Below, piece by piece: positions 42,410-51,464 of a stretch of DNA of 64,000 nucleotides. The stretch lies in the NCBI RefSeq assembly GCF_038003085.1, contig NZ_JBBOOM010000001.1:1240001-1304000 (forward strand), written 5' to 3'. Position numbers and translations under genes: made by a program. The notes beneath the pieces were generated by a model that saw only the letters and a program-made list of their open reading frames with translations, ran no database searches and had not been told where the DNA came from. Source of the DNA: Psychrobacillus sp. FSL K6-2836 (GTDB taxonomy: Bacteria; Bacillota; Bacilli; Bacillales_A; Planococcaceae). Positions within the stretch are counted from its first letter, which is position 1. Every line of letters begins with the position of its first letter.

Positions 42410-42544
42410 TTACAAAACAAACCGTACTTTCATCTTCTTTGTCATTTCTACATTACATTTTGGACAGATAAATTGAACAATATTTTCCTTTTCTTCCCTT
42501 ACCTTTTCTATTCGATTATTTTTAACGAGTGTACATGCTGCCTC
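42410..42544 (-). pseudogene. Remnant of a small zinc-ribbon-like protein
   Basis: A 44-codon open frame bounded by TAG upstream, without an in-frame start, reads NNRIEKVREEKENIVQFICP then KCNVEMTKKMKVRFVL. The CPKC pair suggests a zinc site. AGGAGG followed four bases later by ATG (codons MYTR, then stop) lies just in front in another frame, so a one-base loss would explain it. Not recognised otherwise. Confidence 0.35.
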
Positions 42545-42718
42545 CTAACTAATCAATTATAAAAATCGTATAGAATTATATCTAACACAACATTTTAAAG
42601 AACACGAGGAGTTTTATGAGAAGTAGAGTTTGATAGTTACTTCAAACCAGAAGTTTAGTCAATGGAATAGAATTTTCACGAATAGCAAACTAACAATAAC
42701 GTTAGTTGATAAGTTCAA

Positions 42719-44179
42719 CTAAAAATTAAAATACAGGAATTCACTGTTTTTATTCAATAAATAGACAGCCAAAAGTGTACTAATAATACAAACATTTACT
42801 AACATCACATAAAACATATTCGGCTTAAACTTTTCTAATAATTGGATGGAGTTCGGCAAACAAAAGGCGATGATACATCCTAGTAATAGGAAAGCAAATA
42901 TAGTCATTGGATTGGTAAACCACATGATGCCTAAGAAGTCGAATGTTGGCCAAGTCCCAAACTGGAATAATGGTTGCTGGAAAAACTGTAAAATAGAGCC
43001 GTCTGGCGTAAACATTTTCCCTAGTAAATCATGGGCCTGACCAACGCTGCTTGCTCTGAAATATACCCAGGCAAAATGCACAAAGAGTAAGTTTATTAAC
43101 CATGCAGCTAAATAAGGAAGTTGGATATTTAGTTTGCTCCAGAACCGCACAATTACCGAGACTAAACCATGTAAAAGTCCCCAAATGACGAAAGTCCATC
43201 CAGCCCCATGCCAAATCCCACTTATAAAGAAGATGATGAGAATATTCACATAGGTGCGGACTGCCCCTCTTTTACTCCCTCCTAGCGGGAAATACAAATA
43301 GTTAGTGAGAAATCGATTTAAGGTCATATGCCAGCTTTTCCAGAATTCTTGAATATTCCTACTTTTATAAGGAGAGTAAAAGTTTAGTGGTAATTTAATG
43401 TTAAATATTAACGCTAGTCCGATTGCCATATCCGAATAACCACTGAAATCGAAGTATAGCTGCATCGTATAAGATAGAGAAGTAACCCACGCTTCCATAA
43501 AGTTCAATGCTTCTACATTTGCATACCCATCATTTGCCCAAATAGCAAATGTATCTGCAATTGCTACCTTTTTAGCTAATCCTACCGAAAAGATAAATAC
43601 ACCCTTTGCAATATTCTCCATATTAACGAAGTAATTCTTTTTATTTTCTAACTGAGGTATTAACTCTTGATGATTAACTATAGGTCCCGCGATTAACTGT
43701 GGGAAAAATGTTATAAATAAGCTATATGTGATAAAACTATATTTCTTTGTCTCATTTCTATAACTATCCACTAAAAACGCAATTTGTTGGAATGTAAAGA
43801 AACTGATTGCTAAAGGTAATAACAAGTTTTTCATCGCAATATCCGTATTAAATAACCAGTTAATATTCGAAGCGAAGAAGTCATAGTACTTGAAATAACC
43901 AAGTAAAGCAATATTTCCACCAATACCTATTGCTAATATAATTTTTCTTATATGTACAACATTCGTTTTCATAAGAAAATAAGCTACTCCAAAGTTAAAT
44001 ACCATGGAACTTATGATCAGTACGAGGTAAATAGGATTCCAGATACCATAAAAGACTAATGATGCCGTTAATAGAAATGCAATTGCCCATTTAGATAATT
44101 TAATTTTATGTAGTAAGAAATAGAGACCAAATGTAACCGGCAAAAATAAAAATATAAAATTAAATGAATTAAATAGCAT
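42719..44179 (-). CDS. MBOAT family O-acyltransferase (AlgI/PatA type)
   Basis: 486 residues, about 11-12 membrane segments, beginning MLFNSFNFIFLFLPVTFGLY as AlgI-type proteins do. FQQIAFLVDSYRNE, LYFDFSGYSDMAIGLA and the catalytic-His motif SGIWHGAGWTFVIWGLLHG are diagnostic. Moves acyl (often acetyl) groups across the membrane onto an extracellular polymer. The divergent SGNH-like gene at 44343 is the probable partner, as AlgI works with AlgJ/X-type proteins. Close to the exopolysaccharide locus, so that polymer may be the acceptor (inference). Confidence 0.92.
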   Translation of the reverse strand: MLFNSFNFIFLFLPVTFGLYFLLHKIKLSKWAIAFLLTASLVFYGIWNPIYLVLIISSMVFNFGVAYFLMKTNVVHIRKIILAIGIGGNIALLGYFKYYDFFASNINWLFNTDIAMKNLLLPLAISFFTFQQIAFLVDSYRNETKKYSFITYSLFITFFPQLIAGPIVNHQELIPQLENKKNYFVNMENIAKGVFIFSVGLAKKVAIADTFAIWANDGYANVEALNFMEAWVTSLSYTMQLYFDFSGYSDMAIGLALIFNIKLPLNFYSPYKSRNIQEFWKSWHMTLNRFLTNYLYFPLGGSKRGAVRTYVNILIIFFISGIWHGAGWTFVIWGLLHGLVSVIVRFWSKLNIQLPYLAAWLINLLFVHFAWVYFRASSVGQAHDLLGKMFTPDGSILQFFQQPLFQFGTWPTFDFLGIMWFTNPMTIFAFLLLGCIIAFCLPNSIQLLEKFKPNMFYVMLVNVCIISTLLAVYLLNKNSEFLYFNF

Positions 44180-44342
44180 ATATACCTTCCTTTAATACAT
44201 ACATGATAAATTAGAACAAATGAACTTTGATATTATAACACTTTTATGATAAATAAGTTCATCTGGACTTTATTAACTGGTGTTAAATCATTATAGTAAA
44301 GAGTATGTCCAATTTAACAGCATGTCAGAAAGGAGTTATTTT

Positions 44343-45410
44343 ATGAGTCCCTATGCTAAATGGTTATTAACTAGCTTAATAACTTTTCTAATATTATTTA
44401 CGTCTATTTTTGGATATCAAATATATACTTCTTACACAGTTGATCCTTTATGGAACTTTACACATGACAATGAATATAATACGATTCAGGTTGGTTTTGA
44501 TGAAAGACAGCAAAAGACAAACTATATAACAAATCGTCCTATGAAGAATTATGACGATCTTTTAATAGGAACAAGTCGAGTAACATATATGAATCAGTCC
44601 GGCTTTGAAAACTCCAAAGTATATAATTACGGTTTAAGTGCTCTAACTATACAAGATTATAATGACTATATTTCGTATGCGGAAGATCAAAAAGGAGAAG
44701 ATTTCGATCAAATCTATATGGAGTTGTATTTTAATTCATTTGCGCCTCCTGCCGAAGATTCTACATATGTGAAGCCTGAGGAAGCATTCGACACTGCAAA
44801 TGCATTTTTTTATAAATATAAGTCCTTATTTTCATACGATACATATAAAAAAGCCAGTGAGAACAAAGACTATTCGTTAGGCGAATTTCACGAGGGATAT
44901 CGCACCTATAATCGTGCGAATGAGGTATCGACAACCTATGTAAATCCAAAGATAAATGACCTTTTTAGACTTTCCATTCCAGATCCTGATACTATCTATT
45001 CAACTAAGGAAATACCTTATAATGATCAATACAAAGCAATACTAGAAACGATTCGAGACGAACACACTGACTCAAAAATTATCCCATTCACGGATCCTAT
45101 GAGTGCAGTTCGATTAAAGGAATATTTAGCAAATCCAAATCAGTTGGAAGCCTATGAAAGATGGTTTGAAGAAATGGTAGAGGTCTATGGACAGGTCTAT
45201 AGCTTCCATTCAGTAAATGAATATACGATAGATCCGACTTATTGGTTTGATGAACTTCACTTCTATCCAAACTTAGGTGACATATTCGTAGCTCATCTAG
45301 ACGGATCTATGAAAAACGAAGAAATCCTAACCATTGTCACAAGCGAAAATATAGATACTTACTTAACAGATCTAAAAAATGAAGTTCAAGCATTCCAACC
45401 GAAGTATTAA
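44343..45410 (+). CDS. SGNH-hydrolase-like partner of the MBOAT acyltransferase
   Basis: 355 residues: an N-terminal membrane anchor (LLTSLITFLILFTSIFGYQI), then an extracytoplasmic domain. DDLLIGTSRVTYMNQSG carries the GxSR/GTSR element of the AlgJ/DltD/SGNH group, and WFDELHFYPNLGD near the end supplies a D-xx-H pair fitting the Asp-His of the triad. GAAAGGAG lies seven bases before the ATG at 44343. Divergent from the MBOAT gene; likely transfers the acyl group outside the cell. Assignment by motif and context. Confidence 0.7.
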   Translation: MSPYAKWLLTSLITFLILFTSIFGYQIYTSYTVDPLWNFTHDNEYNTIQVGFDERQQKTNYITNRPMKNYDDLLIGTSRVTYMNQSGFENSKVYNYGLSALTIQDYNDYISYAEDQKGEDFDQIYMELYFNSFAPPAEDSTYVKPEEAFDTANAFFYKYKSLFSYDTYKKASENKDYSLGEFHEGYRTYNRANEVSTTYVNPKINDLFRLSIPDPDTIYSTKEIPYNDQYKAILETIRDEHTDSKIIPFTDPMSAVRLKEYLANPNQLEAYERWFEEMVEVYGQVYSFHSVNEYTIDPTYWFDELHFYPNLGDIFVAHLDGSMKNEEILTIVTSENIDTYLTDLKNEVQAFQPKY

Positions 45411-45479
45411 GAAATAACGAATTGCTACATAAAGCAAACCTGCAACTACGATGTATTAAAGGCAGTGGACAAAAAGGTC

Positions 45480-45515
45480 AAAGAGAGAATTGCGGAAGCA
45501 ATTCTCTCTTTTTCA
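45480..45515 (+). terminator. Intrinsic terminator of the SGNH-like gene
   Basis: GAGAGAATTGC-GGAA-GCAATTCTCTC followed by TTTTTC; perfect 11-bp stem 70 bases past the stop. Confidence 0.85.
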
Positions 45516-45651
45516 TTGGTTCTAACAAAGGGACACGTCAATCAAATGAGAACAGCCTCTTTATATGAATTTAACTTTTGTATCTTACTTTAAATTGTAG
45601 TGAATGATCAGAATTGTTCAGTTTTTTATTACACAACGCTTTTTTACCGAA

Positions 45652-46326
45652 TCAAATAGATCCTTTACCAAAGACAGTCTGTGTCATTGTCATAAGTACT
45701 ATTTTAATGTCTTGACTAAATCCTATATTTTGTACGTAATATAAATCTAATTCGACTTTTCTTCCATGATTCATATCGCTTCGCCCATTTACTTGAGCCC
45801 ATCCTGTAATTCCCGGCTTAACAAGTAATCTCTGTGATTGATGGTCATCGTAGCAGTTTGTAATTTCAATAATTTCAGGTCTAGGTCCAACAATACTCAT
45901 TTCACCTTTTAATACATTAAAAAACTGTGGAAGTTCGTCCAAGCTAAATTTTCGGATGAACATTCCTATTTTCGTTACATTTGAATTTTCTCCATTTGTA
46001 GTTTTAAATACGAAATCATCTGGAACACGATTTGGCCAATTATAAGGATTCTCTATATTTTTCTTTTGATGCTTCAACATTTTCATAGAACGAAACTTAA
46101 AAATATAAAAGGGAGTACCATTTTTCCCTGCTCTTAATTGTTTAAATAAAATTGGTCCTCCATCCTCCAATTTCACCAACATAGCTACAATAATTAAGAT
46201 AGGACTAACCATGATTATCACAGCTATGCTGAATAAAATGTCGAATACTCTTTTTATAGCTTTATTAAAGCTTCTCTCTGAGTTTCTCAATTCTACTTCT
46301 TTCACCTGCTGATAGTGTATTTTCAT
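45652..46326 (-). CDS. Initiating sugar-phosphate transferase (polyprenyl-phosphate type)
   Basis: 224 residues, short form (PglC/EpsL-like) with one N-terminal membrane segment (RVFDILFSIAVIIMVSPILI). Catalytic landmarks are KFRSMK, RKFSLDELPQFFNVLKGEMS and IVGPRPE. It places the first sugar-1-phosphate on undecaprenyl phosphate for polymer assembly. GGGGGG lies six bases before the ATG at 46326. That start is inside the end of the upstream gene (62-base overlap), so the two are translationally linked. It closes the exopolysaccharide operon. Confidence 0.92.
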   Translation of the reverse strand: MKIHYQQVKEVELRNSERSFNKAIKRVFDILFSIAVIIMVSPILIIVAMLVKLEDGGPILFKQLRAGKNGTPFYIFKFRSMKMLKHQKKNIENPYNWPNRVPDDFVFKTTNGENSNVTKIGMFIRKFSLDELPQFFNVLKGEMSIVGPRPEIIEITNCYDDHQSQRLLVKPGITGWAQVNGRSDMNHGRKVELDLYYVQNIGFSQDIKIVLMTMTQTVFGKGSI

Positions 46327-47248
46327 GTTTTACCCCCCCGTATCCATTGGCTACACCTATTATTTGTTGAGGATTTTTAATTTGATCCACAATAATGGTT
46401 CCTTCAGAGCCAATTATTCCTCCCGCAACTATATTCATATTTTCTATCATTCTTTCACCACTAATATTTTCGAAGAAACTAAAACTTGGTGATAAAGTTT
46501 TTAAAGATGCATTCGCAAAAGGCAATGCAATTCGGACATCTAATCTGATTACCTTTGATTTCTTTTTTAATGCCACAGCAATATATTCCTCCGAAAAGTT
46601 ACCAATCCCTCCATCAACAGAAATAGAGAATTCGTGTAATAAGACCGCATAAGAATCCGGAACGACCTTTTCTGCTGATACGAAGGGTATGACGGCATCC
46701 AAACCTCCATCAAAACAGTTTAATTCAAACTTTTTAACTTTATATTTGCTGTATGCAGGTAATATCATATTTATTGTTTCCACGACCTTTGTTACTTTAC
46801 TTGCATTTCGTCCATCAATAAATACTTGTACATTCCGTTCAGCTAATCGTAATGCTAGTTTAAAAGAGATGTTTCCAGTACCAATTATCAAAGCTTTTTT
46901 CCCAATTAATTCTCTGTCAAAATGCTGCTGTAGTAAAACATCAGCTGATTCCATAGTAAGATCATTTGGTTTATTCATGTATATACTGGATTTCTTTATG
47001 TATTTTTTTGCAATCGAAAAGAGATCGATATCCTGTTTTAACTCAGCATCAATAATAACCGTGGGAATCAAACCATCAACTTGTTTGAATAACTCCACTG
47101 CATATTCTTCATTCGTTATTAAATAGTTTAAGGACTTTCCATTTGACAACTCTCTGTCTGGCAGTCTAAGTATAGAAGATTTATGTTTTGCTGTTGTACT
47201 GACAAATAAGTACATATATTCATTAAAATCTATTGTATTTATGCACAA
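46265..47248 (-). CDS. Rossmann-fold protein of unknown function in the exopolysaccharide locus
   Basis: 327 residues. The middle (about 120-150) has a clear dinucleotide-binding motif, KALIIGTGNISFKLALRLAE followed by VQVFIDGRNASK, as in shikimate dehydrogenase-like folds. The first 100 residues (YLFVSTTAKHKSSILRLPDR) and the glycine-rich end (IVAGGIIGSEGTIIV) are not familiar. No strong ribosome binding site is seen at the TTG/ATG choices near 47248-47214. Overlaps the sugar transferase gene by 62 bases. It may be a sugar or cofactor-modifying enzyme specific to this polymer; function unassigned. Confidence 0.65.
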   Translation of the reverse strand: MCINTIDFNEYMYLFVSTTAKHKSSILRLPDRELSNGKSLNYLITNEEYAVELFKQVDGLIPTVIIDAELKQDIDLFSIAKKYIKKSSIYMNKPNDLTMESADVLLQQHFDRELIGKKALIIGTGNISFKLALRLAERNVQVFIDGRNASKVTKVVETINMILPAYSKYKVKKFELNCFDGGLDAVIPFVSAEKVVPDSYAVLLHEFSISVDGGIGNFSEEYIAVALKKKSKVIRLDVRIALPFANASLKTLSPSFSFFENISGERMIENMNIVAGGIIGSEGTIIVDQIKNPQQIIGVANGYGGVKHENTLSAGERSRIEKLREKL

Positions 47249-47276
47249 TGTATGTTACGTCCATTCTAATAATATA

Positions 47277-48494
47277 TTATAGTATTTCCATCACTTCACG
47301 TTCAAATTTATTTCCTAAAACTGCCCAATCATGATTTTCGAGAAAATAAGCTTTTGAGTTTTTCTTCATTTTTTGATATTGCTCTTTTTCAATTGTTTTA
47401 ATTAGAAATATAATATCATCTAAATTATTTCCCGAGATTCCTAAATTATAATTCTTTACTATGTTATCTTCTATACTTGTATCAATGATGATTGGTAAAT
47501 CAGCAGACATATAATCATATAATTTATTTAAACTAAAACCAAAATCATATAATGGACTATGCTTCAGAGACATAATTCCATAATCAAAATAAGCCAATAC
47601 CGATGGTAAATCCTCTTTTGAGACCGGTGGGAAAAACAAACAATTATTTAATCCCTTATTTGAGACTTCTGATATTAAATTTTTTTTGTATGAACCTTCC
47701 CCTACAAAAACAAAAAGATATTCTTTATCATTTTTCATCCTATTAGCTATTTCAAGTATTCTATCCATGTTATTTGCTAAACTCAAAGAACCTGTATAAC
47801 CAATAACAGTTTTACTTTTTAAAATATCTATATGTTCTTCCAATATATCTATTTTTTTTATATAGTTATTTCTTTTTATATCCGCACCATTTGGAAGATA
47901 AACTATTTTTTTTTCCTCAATTCCTTTTGATTTTACATATTCCGGAGCTTTGTCAAATAAAACAATAATTTTAGAGGCTTTCTCATACATAAAAGTTTCA
48001 TATCTCGCAAGAATCTTTACTATTGGGTTTTTCCTTGACACACCGGCTAGATGAATCAAAGATTCTGGCCATAAATCGCGTTCTTCGAATACAAACTTTG
48101 CTTTATATTTTTTAGCTATTTTATATGCAACCCATCCTGCTAAATGATGCATAATAGATCCTAAAACAATATCAGGTTTTTCATTAAATTGATTGTATTT
48201 TACCGACTTTAAATTCCACCAGTAGGAAAGTATATTGAGAATTCTGGAATAACCATTATTATTATAAGGTTTAGTTTTAACCCATACAAATCTTATACCA
48301 TCAATATATTCAACTAAATACTTTTCTCCTGTAGGAAAAACTTTCTTTTCTTTTCTTTCCCAATGGTTATAAGATGAAGCAAAAATTGTAACATTATGTT
48401 TTTTGGATTTAAGTTCTCTTGCTAAATCTAAATGCCTCGTAATTCCGAAATCTCCTGGCGCAGCCACATAATGATTAAAAATCCATATATTCAT
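47277..48494 (-). CDS. Glycosyltransferase family 4 (WbuB-like)
   Basis: 405 residues, GT-B fold. The N-terminus IWIFNHYVAAPGDFGITRHL is typical of WbuB-like enzymes that add L-FucNAc or similar sugars. The C-terminal half has VIGYTGSLSLANNMDRILEI, FVFVGEGSYK and YDFGFSLNKLYDYMSADLPI, the donor-binding E/N-x7-E-like region. Cytoplasmic, working on lipid-linked intermediates. Gap of 12 bases from the acetyltransferase gene upstream. Donor and linkage unknown. Confidence 0.9.
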   Translation of the reverse strand: MNIWIFNHYVAAPGDFGITRHLDLARELKSKKHNVTIFASSYNHWERKEKKVFPTGEKYLVEYIDGIRFVWVKTKPYNNNGYSRILNILSYWWNLKSVKYNQFNEKPDIVLGSIMHHLAGWVAYKIAKKYKAKFVFEERDLWPESLIHLAGVSRKNPIVKILARYETFMYEKASKIIVLFDKAPEYVKSKGIEEKKIVYLPNGADIKRNNYIKKIDILEEHIDILKSKTVIGYTGSLSLANNMDRILEIANRMKNDKEYLFVFVGEGSYKKNLISEVSNKGLNNCLFFPPVSKEDLPSVLAYFDYGIMSLKHSPLYDFGFSLNKLYDYMSADLPIIIDTSIEDNIVKNYNLGISGNNLDDIIFLIKTIEKEQYQKMKKNSKAYFLENHDWAVLGNKFEREVMEIL

Positions 48495-48506
48495 TAATAG
48501 TCGTCC

Positions 48507-49211
48507 TCACTGATTCCTTAATAATTGCTCATTAGGAACCTTTCGTAATTCTCTTGCTGGTGCTCCTACTACAAGACTCTCAGAGCTAACATCTCGGGTA
48601 ACTATACTGCCTGCTGCTACTGCTCCATCTTCAAAAATTGTTTTTCCAGGAAGGATTGTAGCGTTTGCACCGATACGCCCTCCGTCTTTAATTGTTACTC
48701 CTTTAAATTTATCAAGTCTTTCTTTCCCACGAGCCATATAATTATCATTTGTTGTAACTACATAAGGAGCTACAAATACATAATCTCCTAAATCCGAATA
48801 AGCTGTTATGTAACAGTTTGTTTCTAGTTTACAGTTCTTGCCTACTGTACAATCATTCTCTACTGCAACACCACGGCCAACGATAGTTTTCTCGCCTACC
48901 GTTACACGTTCACGGACAGTTGCTAAATCTGCAATAAATACATCATTACCTATTTCTGCATTTGCATAAATAATAGCTGAAGTACCAACCGTTACCCCAG
49001 AACCAATTTTAGTAGCTGTTAGTTTCTTTACCTTAGGCAAAATAGAAGCCTTGGCACGTGTGGGTTGTTTTCCTATTACAGCGTTATCTTGAATAATTAC
49101 ATTATTACCTATTTCTGTACCTTCATAGATTACTACATTATGTCCAACTACTACATTTTCACCCAAAGTTACATTTTCACCTATCACTACATTTTGTCCT
49201 TTTTGAATCAT
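48507..49211 (-). CDS. wbpD: UDP-2-acetamido-3-amino-sugar uronate N-acetyltransferase (WbpD/WlbB-like)
   Basis: 234 residues, left-handed beta-helix of hexapeptide repeats (VTLGENVVVGHNVVIYEGTE) and the C-terminal cap GAVAAGSIVTRDVSSESLVV then GAPARELRKV. This fits WbpD/WlbB, which acetylates the 3-amino group of UDP-GlcNAc3N-uronate. It is somewhat longer than the Pseudomonas enzyme. The other four pathway enzymes are encoded in the same operon, which supports the assignment. Confidence 0.8.
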   Translation of the reverse strand: MIQKGQNVVIGENVTLGENVVVGHNVVIYEGTEIGNNVIIQDNAVIGKQPTRAKASILPKVKKLTATKIGSGVTVGTSAIIYANAEIGNDVFIADLATVRERVTVGEKTIVGRGVAVENDCTVGKNCKLETNCYITAYSDLGDYVFVAPYVVTTNDNYMARGKERLDKFKGVTIKDGGRIGANATILPGKTIFEDGAVAAGSIVTRDVSSESLVVGAPARELRKVPNEQLLRNQ

Positions 49212-49235
49212 CTAGTTAACTTCTCCTTTTAGGAA

Positions 49236-49259
49236 GGCCAGTCTCAATTAAGACTGGCC
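49236..49259 (-). terminator. Hairpin between the WbpI- and WbpD-like genes
   Basis: GGCCAGTCT-CAATTA-AGACTGGCC, a perfect 9-bp stem in the 55-base gap. The U-tract after it on the minus strand is weak, so it probably attenuates or stabilises the transcript rather than ending it. Confidence 0.5.
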
Positions 49260-49266
49260 CTATACT

Positions 49267-50340
49267 TTATTTAAAATGACTTTTCAATATCGTTACAATC
49301 TTATTCGCTGCCTGACCGTCACCATATAAATCATCGATTGGTTTGCCTACTGTCAGTTTTAAAAGTTTGTCAGACAAGTCTGCTTTCAATGGATTAACTA
49401 ATTTATTCCATCCTGTTTCTACAGTTTCTACCCATTCAGTTTGATCACGTAATGTAATACAAGGTACTTTAGCAAAGTAAGCCTCTTTTTGAACACCACC
49501 TGAATCAGTCACGATTGCTCTTGCATGTTTCTCTAATAAAAGCATTTCTAAATAAGAAATCGGTTCCAAGATTCGAATATTCGTAGCTTCATTTAATAAC
49601 TCCGCCAATCCGAAACTCTCGATTTTACTTTTCGTTCTAGGATGTAGTGGTAAAAATACTGTTCCATCAAGTGAGTTAAAAGCTCTTAAAATGGCTTCTA
49701 ATCTTCTCGGATTATCCGTATTATCTGCACGATGAATTGTTCCGAGAATGTATTCTCTACTTTTTAAATCATAATCTTTCAAAGAATGCTTTTTTTCTGC
49801 AAGCTCCATATTGAAAAGAACCGCATCATACATTACATCTCCAACCTTGTGAACTCCATCTATAATACCCTCTTTCGAGAGATTCTCTACCGCTAAATCA
49901 GATGGAGCAAATAATAAAGTCGATACATGATCAGTCATAATTCTATTAATTTCCTCTGGCATTTCTTTATTGTAGCTTCTAAGACCTGCTTCGATATGAA
50001 TGATAGGTATATGTAACTTACTAGCAACTATTGCTCCTGCAAGTGTAGAATTAGTATCGCCATACACTAGAATGGCATCAGGATTTTCTTTTTCTATAAC
50101 TTCTTCTACAGTAATCATCATTCTACCTGTTTGGCGTCCATGGGAATCAGAACCAATTCCTAGATCGTAATCAGGGCGAGGTATATTCAGCTCGTAAAAA
50201 AATACACCTGCCATATTGTAATCATAGTGTTGTCCAGTATTTACAAGTACCTCTGTAAATGATTCACGTAAAACTCTTGAAACAGCAGCAATCTTCACTA
50301 ACTGTGGTCTAGTACCAGCAATTGTTAATATCTTTTTCAT
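49267..50340 (-). CDS. wbpI: UDP-N-acetylglucosamine 2-epimerase family (WbpI-like)
   Basis: 357 residues. TIAGTRPQLVKIAAVSR at the N-terminus, HIEAGLRSYNKEMPEEINR in the middle and VTDSGGVQKEAYF near residue 275 are the family signatures. In this operon it is best read as the C2-epimerase that turns UDP-GlcNAc(3NAc)A into UDP-ManNAc(3NAc)A. Its ATG overlaps the stop of the aminotransferase gene by four bases (ATGA). A plain UDP-GlcNAc 2-epimerase role cannot be excluded by sequence reading alone. Confidence 0.85.
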   Translation of the reverse strand: MKKILTIAGTRPQLVKIAAVSRVLRESFTEVLVNTGQHYDYNMAGVFFYELNIPRPDYDLGIGSDSHGRQTGRMMITVEEVIEKENPDAILVYGDTNSTLAGAIVASKLHIPIIHIEAGLRSYNKEMPEEINRIMTDHVSTLLFAPSDLAVENLSKEGIIDGVHKVGDVMYDAVLFNMELAEKKHSLKDYDLKSREYILGTIHRADNTDNPRRLEAILRAFNSLDGTVFLPLHPRTKSKIESFGLAELLNEATNIRILEPISYLEMLLLEKHARAIVTDSGGVQKEAYFAKVPCITLRDQTEWVETVETGWNKLVNPLKADLSDKLLKLTVGKPIDDLYGDGQAANKIVTILKSHFK

Positions 50341-51446
50341 GAATAGAACTCCACAATCTTCTGAATAACATAATCTTGTTGTTCTCGCTTCAATTCAGGG
50401 AACATCGGTAAAGATAAAGCTTCTTTTGCAGCTTTTTCAGTTTCAGGTAAATCCCCTTCCTTATAACCTAAATCCTTAAATACTGGTTGCAAATGTAGGG
50501 GAATTGGATAATAAATCATAGTTGCGATTCCTTGCTCTTTCAAAAATTCTTTTAACTCATCTCTTTTTTCAACACGAAGTGTATATTGATGGAATGCATG
50601 ATAATTACCATCAACTTCTACAGGAGTTACAACGTGGTCATTTACCGCTGCATTCAGTTTTTCAGTGTAGTATGCTGCCGCAACTCGTCGATTTCCAGTC
50701 CATGTAGATAAATGTGGGAGCTTCACAGTTAAAATGGCTGCTTGCATTTCATCTAAACGACTGTTATAGCCTAATACATGATGATGGTATTTTGGTTTAC
50801 TTCCATGCACACGAATTACACGCGCTTGTTCTGCAAGTTCATCGTTATTTGAAACGACCATACCACCATCACCATATGCTCCTAGGTTCTTTGTAGGGAA
50901 AAAGCTATAGGTAGCAGCACTACTCATTTCACCAACTTGTTTACCTTTATATGTTGAACCAATCGCCTGTGCAGCATCCTCAATAACATGCAGATTATAT
51001 TTCTTCGCAATTTCCATAATTAGATCCATATCTGCCATTTGCCCATATAAATGTACTGGAATAATTGCTTTTGTTTTTCCAGTAATTGCAGCTTCAAGTT
51101 TTGTAGGATCGATATTATATGTAACTGGATCGATATCAATAAATATCGGTTTTGCATTTGCACGTACAATTGCACCTGCTGTAGCAAAGAAAGTAAATGA
51201 TGTTGTAAGGACTTCGTCTCCTTCACCTATACCTGCCGCTTGAAGCGCGATATGGATAGCGTCCGATCCGTTTCCAACGCCAATTCCATGTTTTGTTTTA
51301 CTCATTTTCGCAATATCATTTTCGACTTGTTTTACATGACTACCAAGTATGAATTGAGATGAAGACATTACCTCATCAAGTTTTGAAAGGACATCTTTTC
51401 TTATTGTTAAATATTGTTGTGATAAATCAAGCATTTGTATTTTCAT
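50337..51446 (-). CDS. wbpE: DegT/DnrJ/EryC1 PLP aminotransferase (WbpE-like)
   Basis: 369 residues, fold-type I sugar aminotransferase. GVGNGSDAIHIALQAAGIG, DAAQAIGSTYKGK and the PLP lysine in SFFPTKNLGAYGDGG are clear. WbpE adds the 3-amino group to the 3-keto uronate made by WbpB. Four-base overlap with the epimerase gene; AGGAGATG-type site before the ATG. Confidence 0.88.
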   Translation of the reverse strand: MKIQMLDLSQQYLTIRKDVLSKLDEVMSSSQFILGSHVKQVENDIAKMSKTKHGIGVGNGSDAIHIALQAAGIGEGDEVLTTSFTFFATAGAIVRANAKPIFIDIDPVTYNIDPTKLEAAITGKTKAIIPVHLYGQMADMDLIMEIAKKYNLHVIEDAAQAIGSTYKGKQVGEMSSAATYSFFPTKNLGAYGDGGMVVSNNDELAEQARVIRVHGSKPKYHHHVLGYNSRLDEMQAAILTVKLPHLSTWTGNRRVAAAYYTEKLNAAVNDHVVTPVEVDGNYHAFHQYTLRVEKRDELKEFLKEQGIATMIYYPIPLHLQPVFKDLGYKEGDLPETEKAAKEALSLPMFPELKREQQDYVIQKIVEFYS

Positions 51447-51464
51447 ATTCTCATCTCCAGATAA

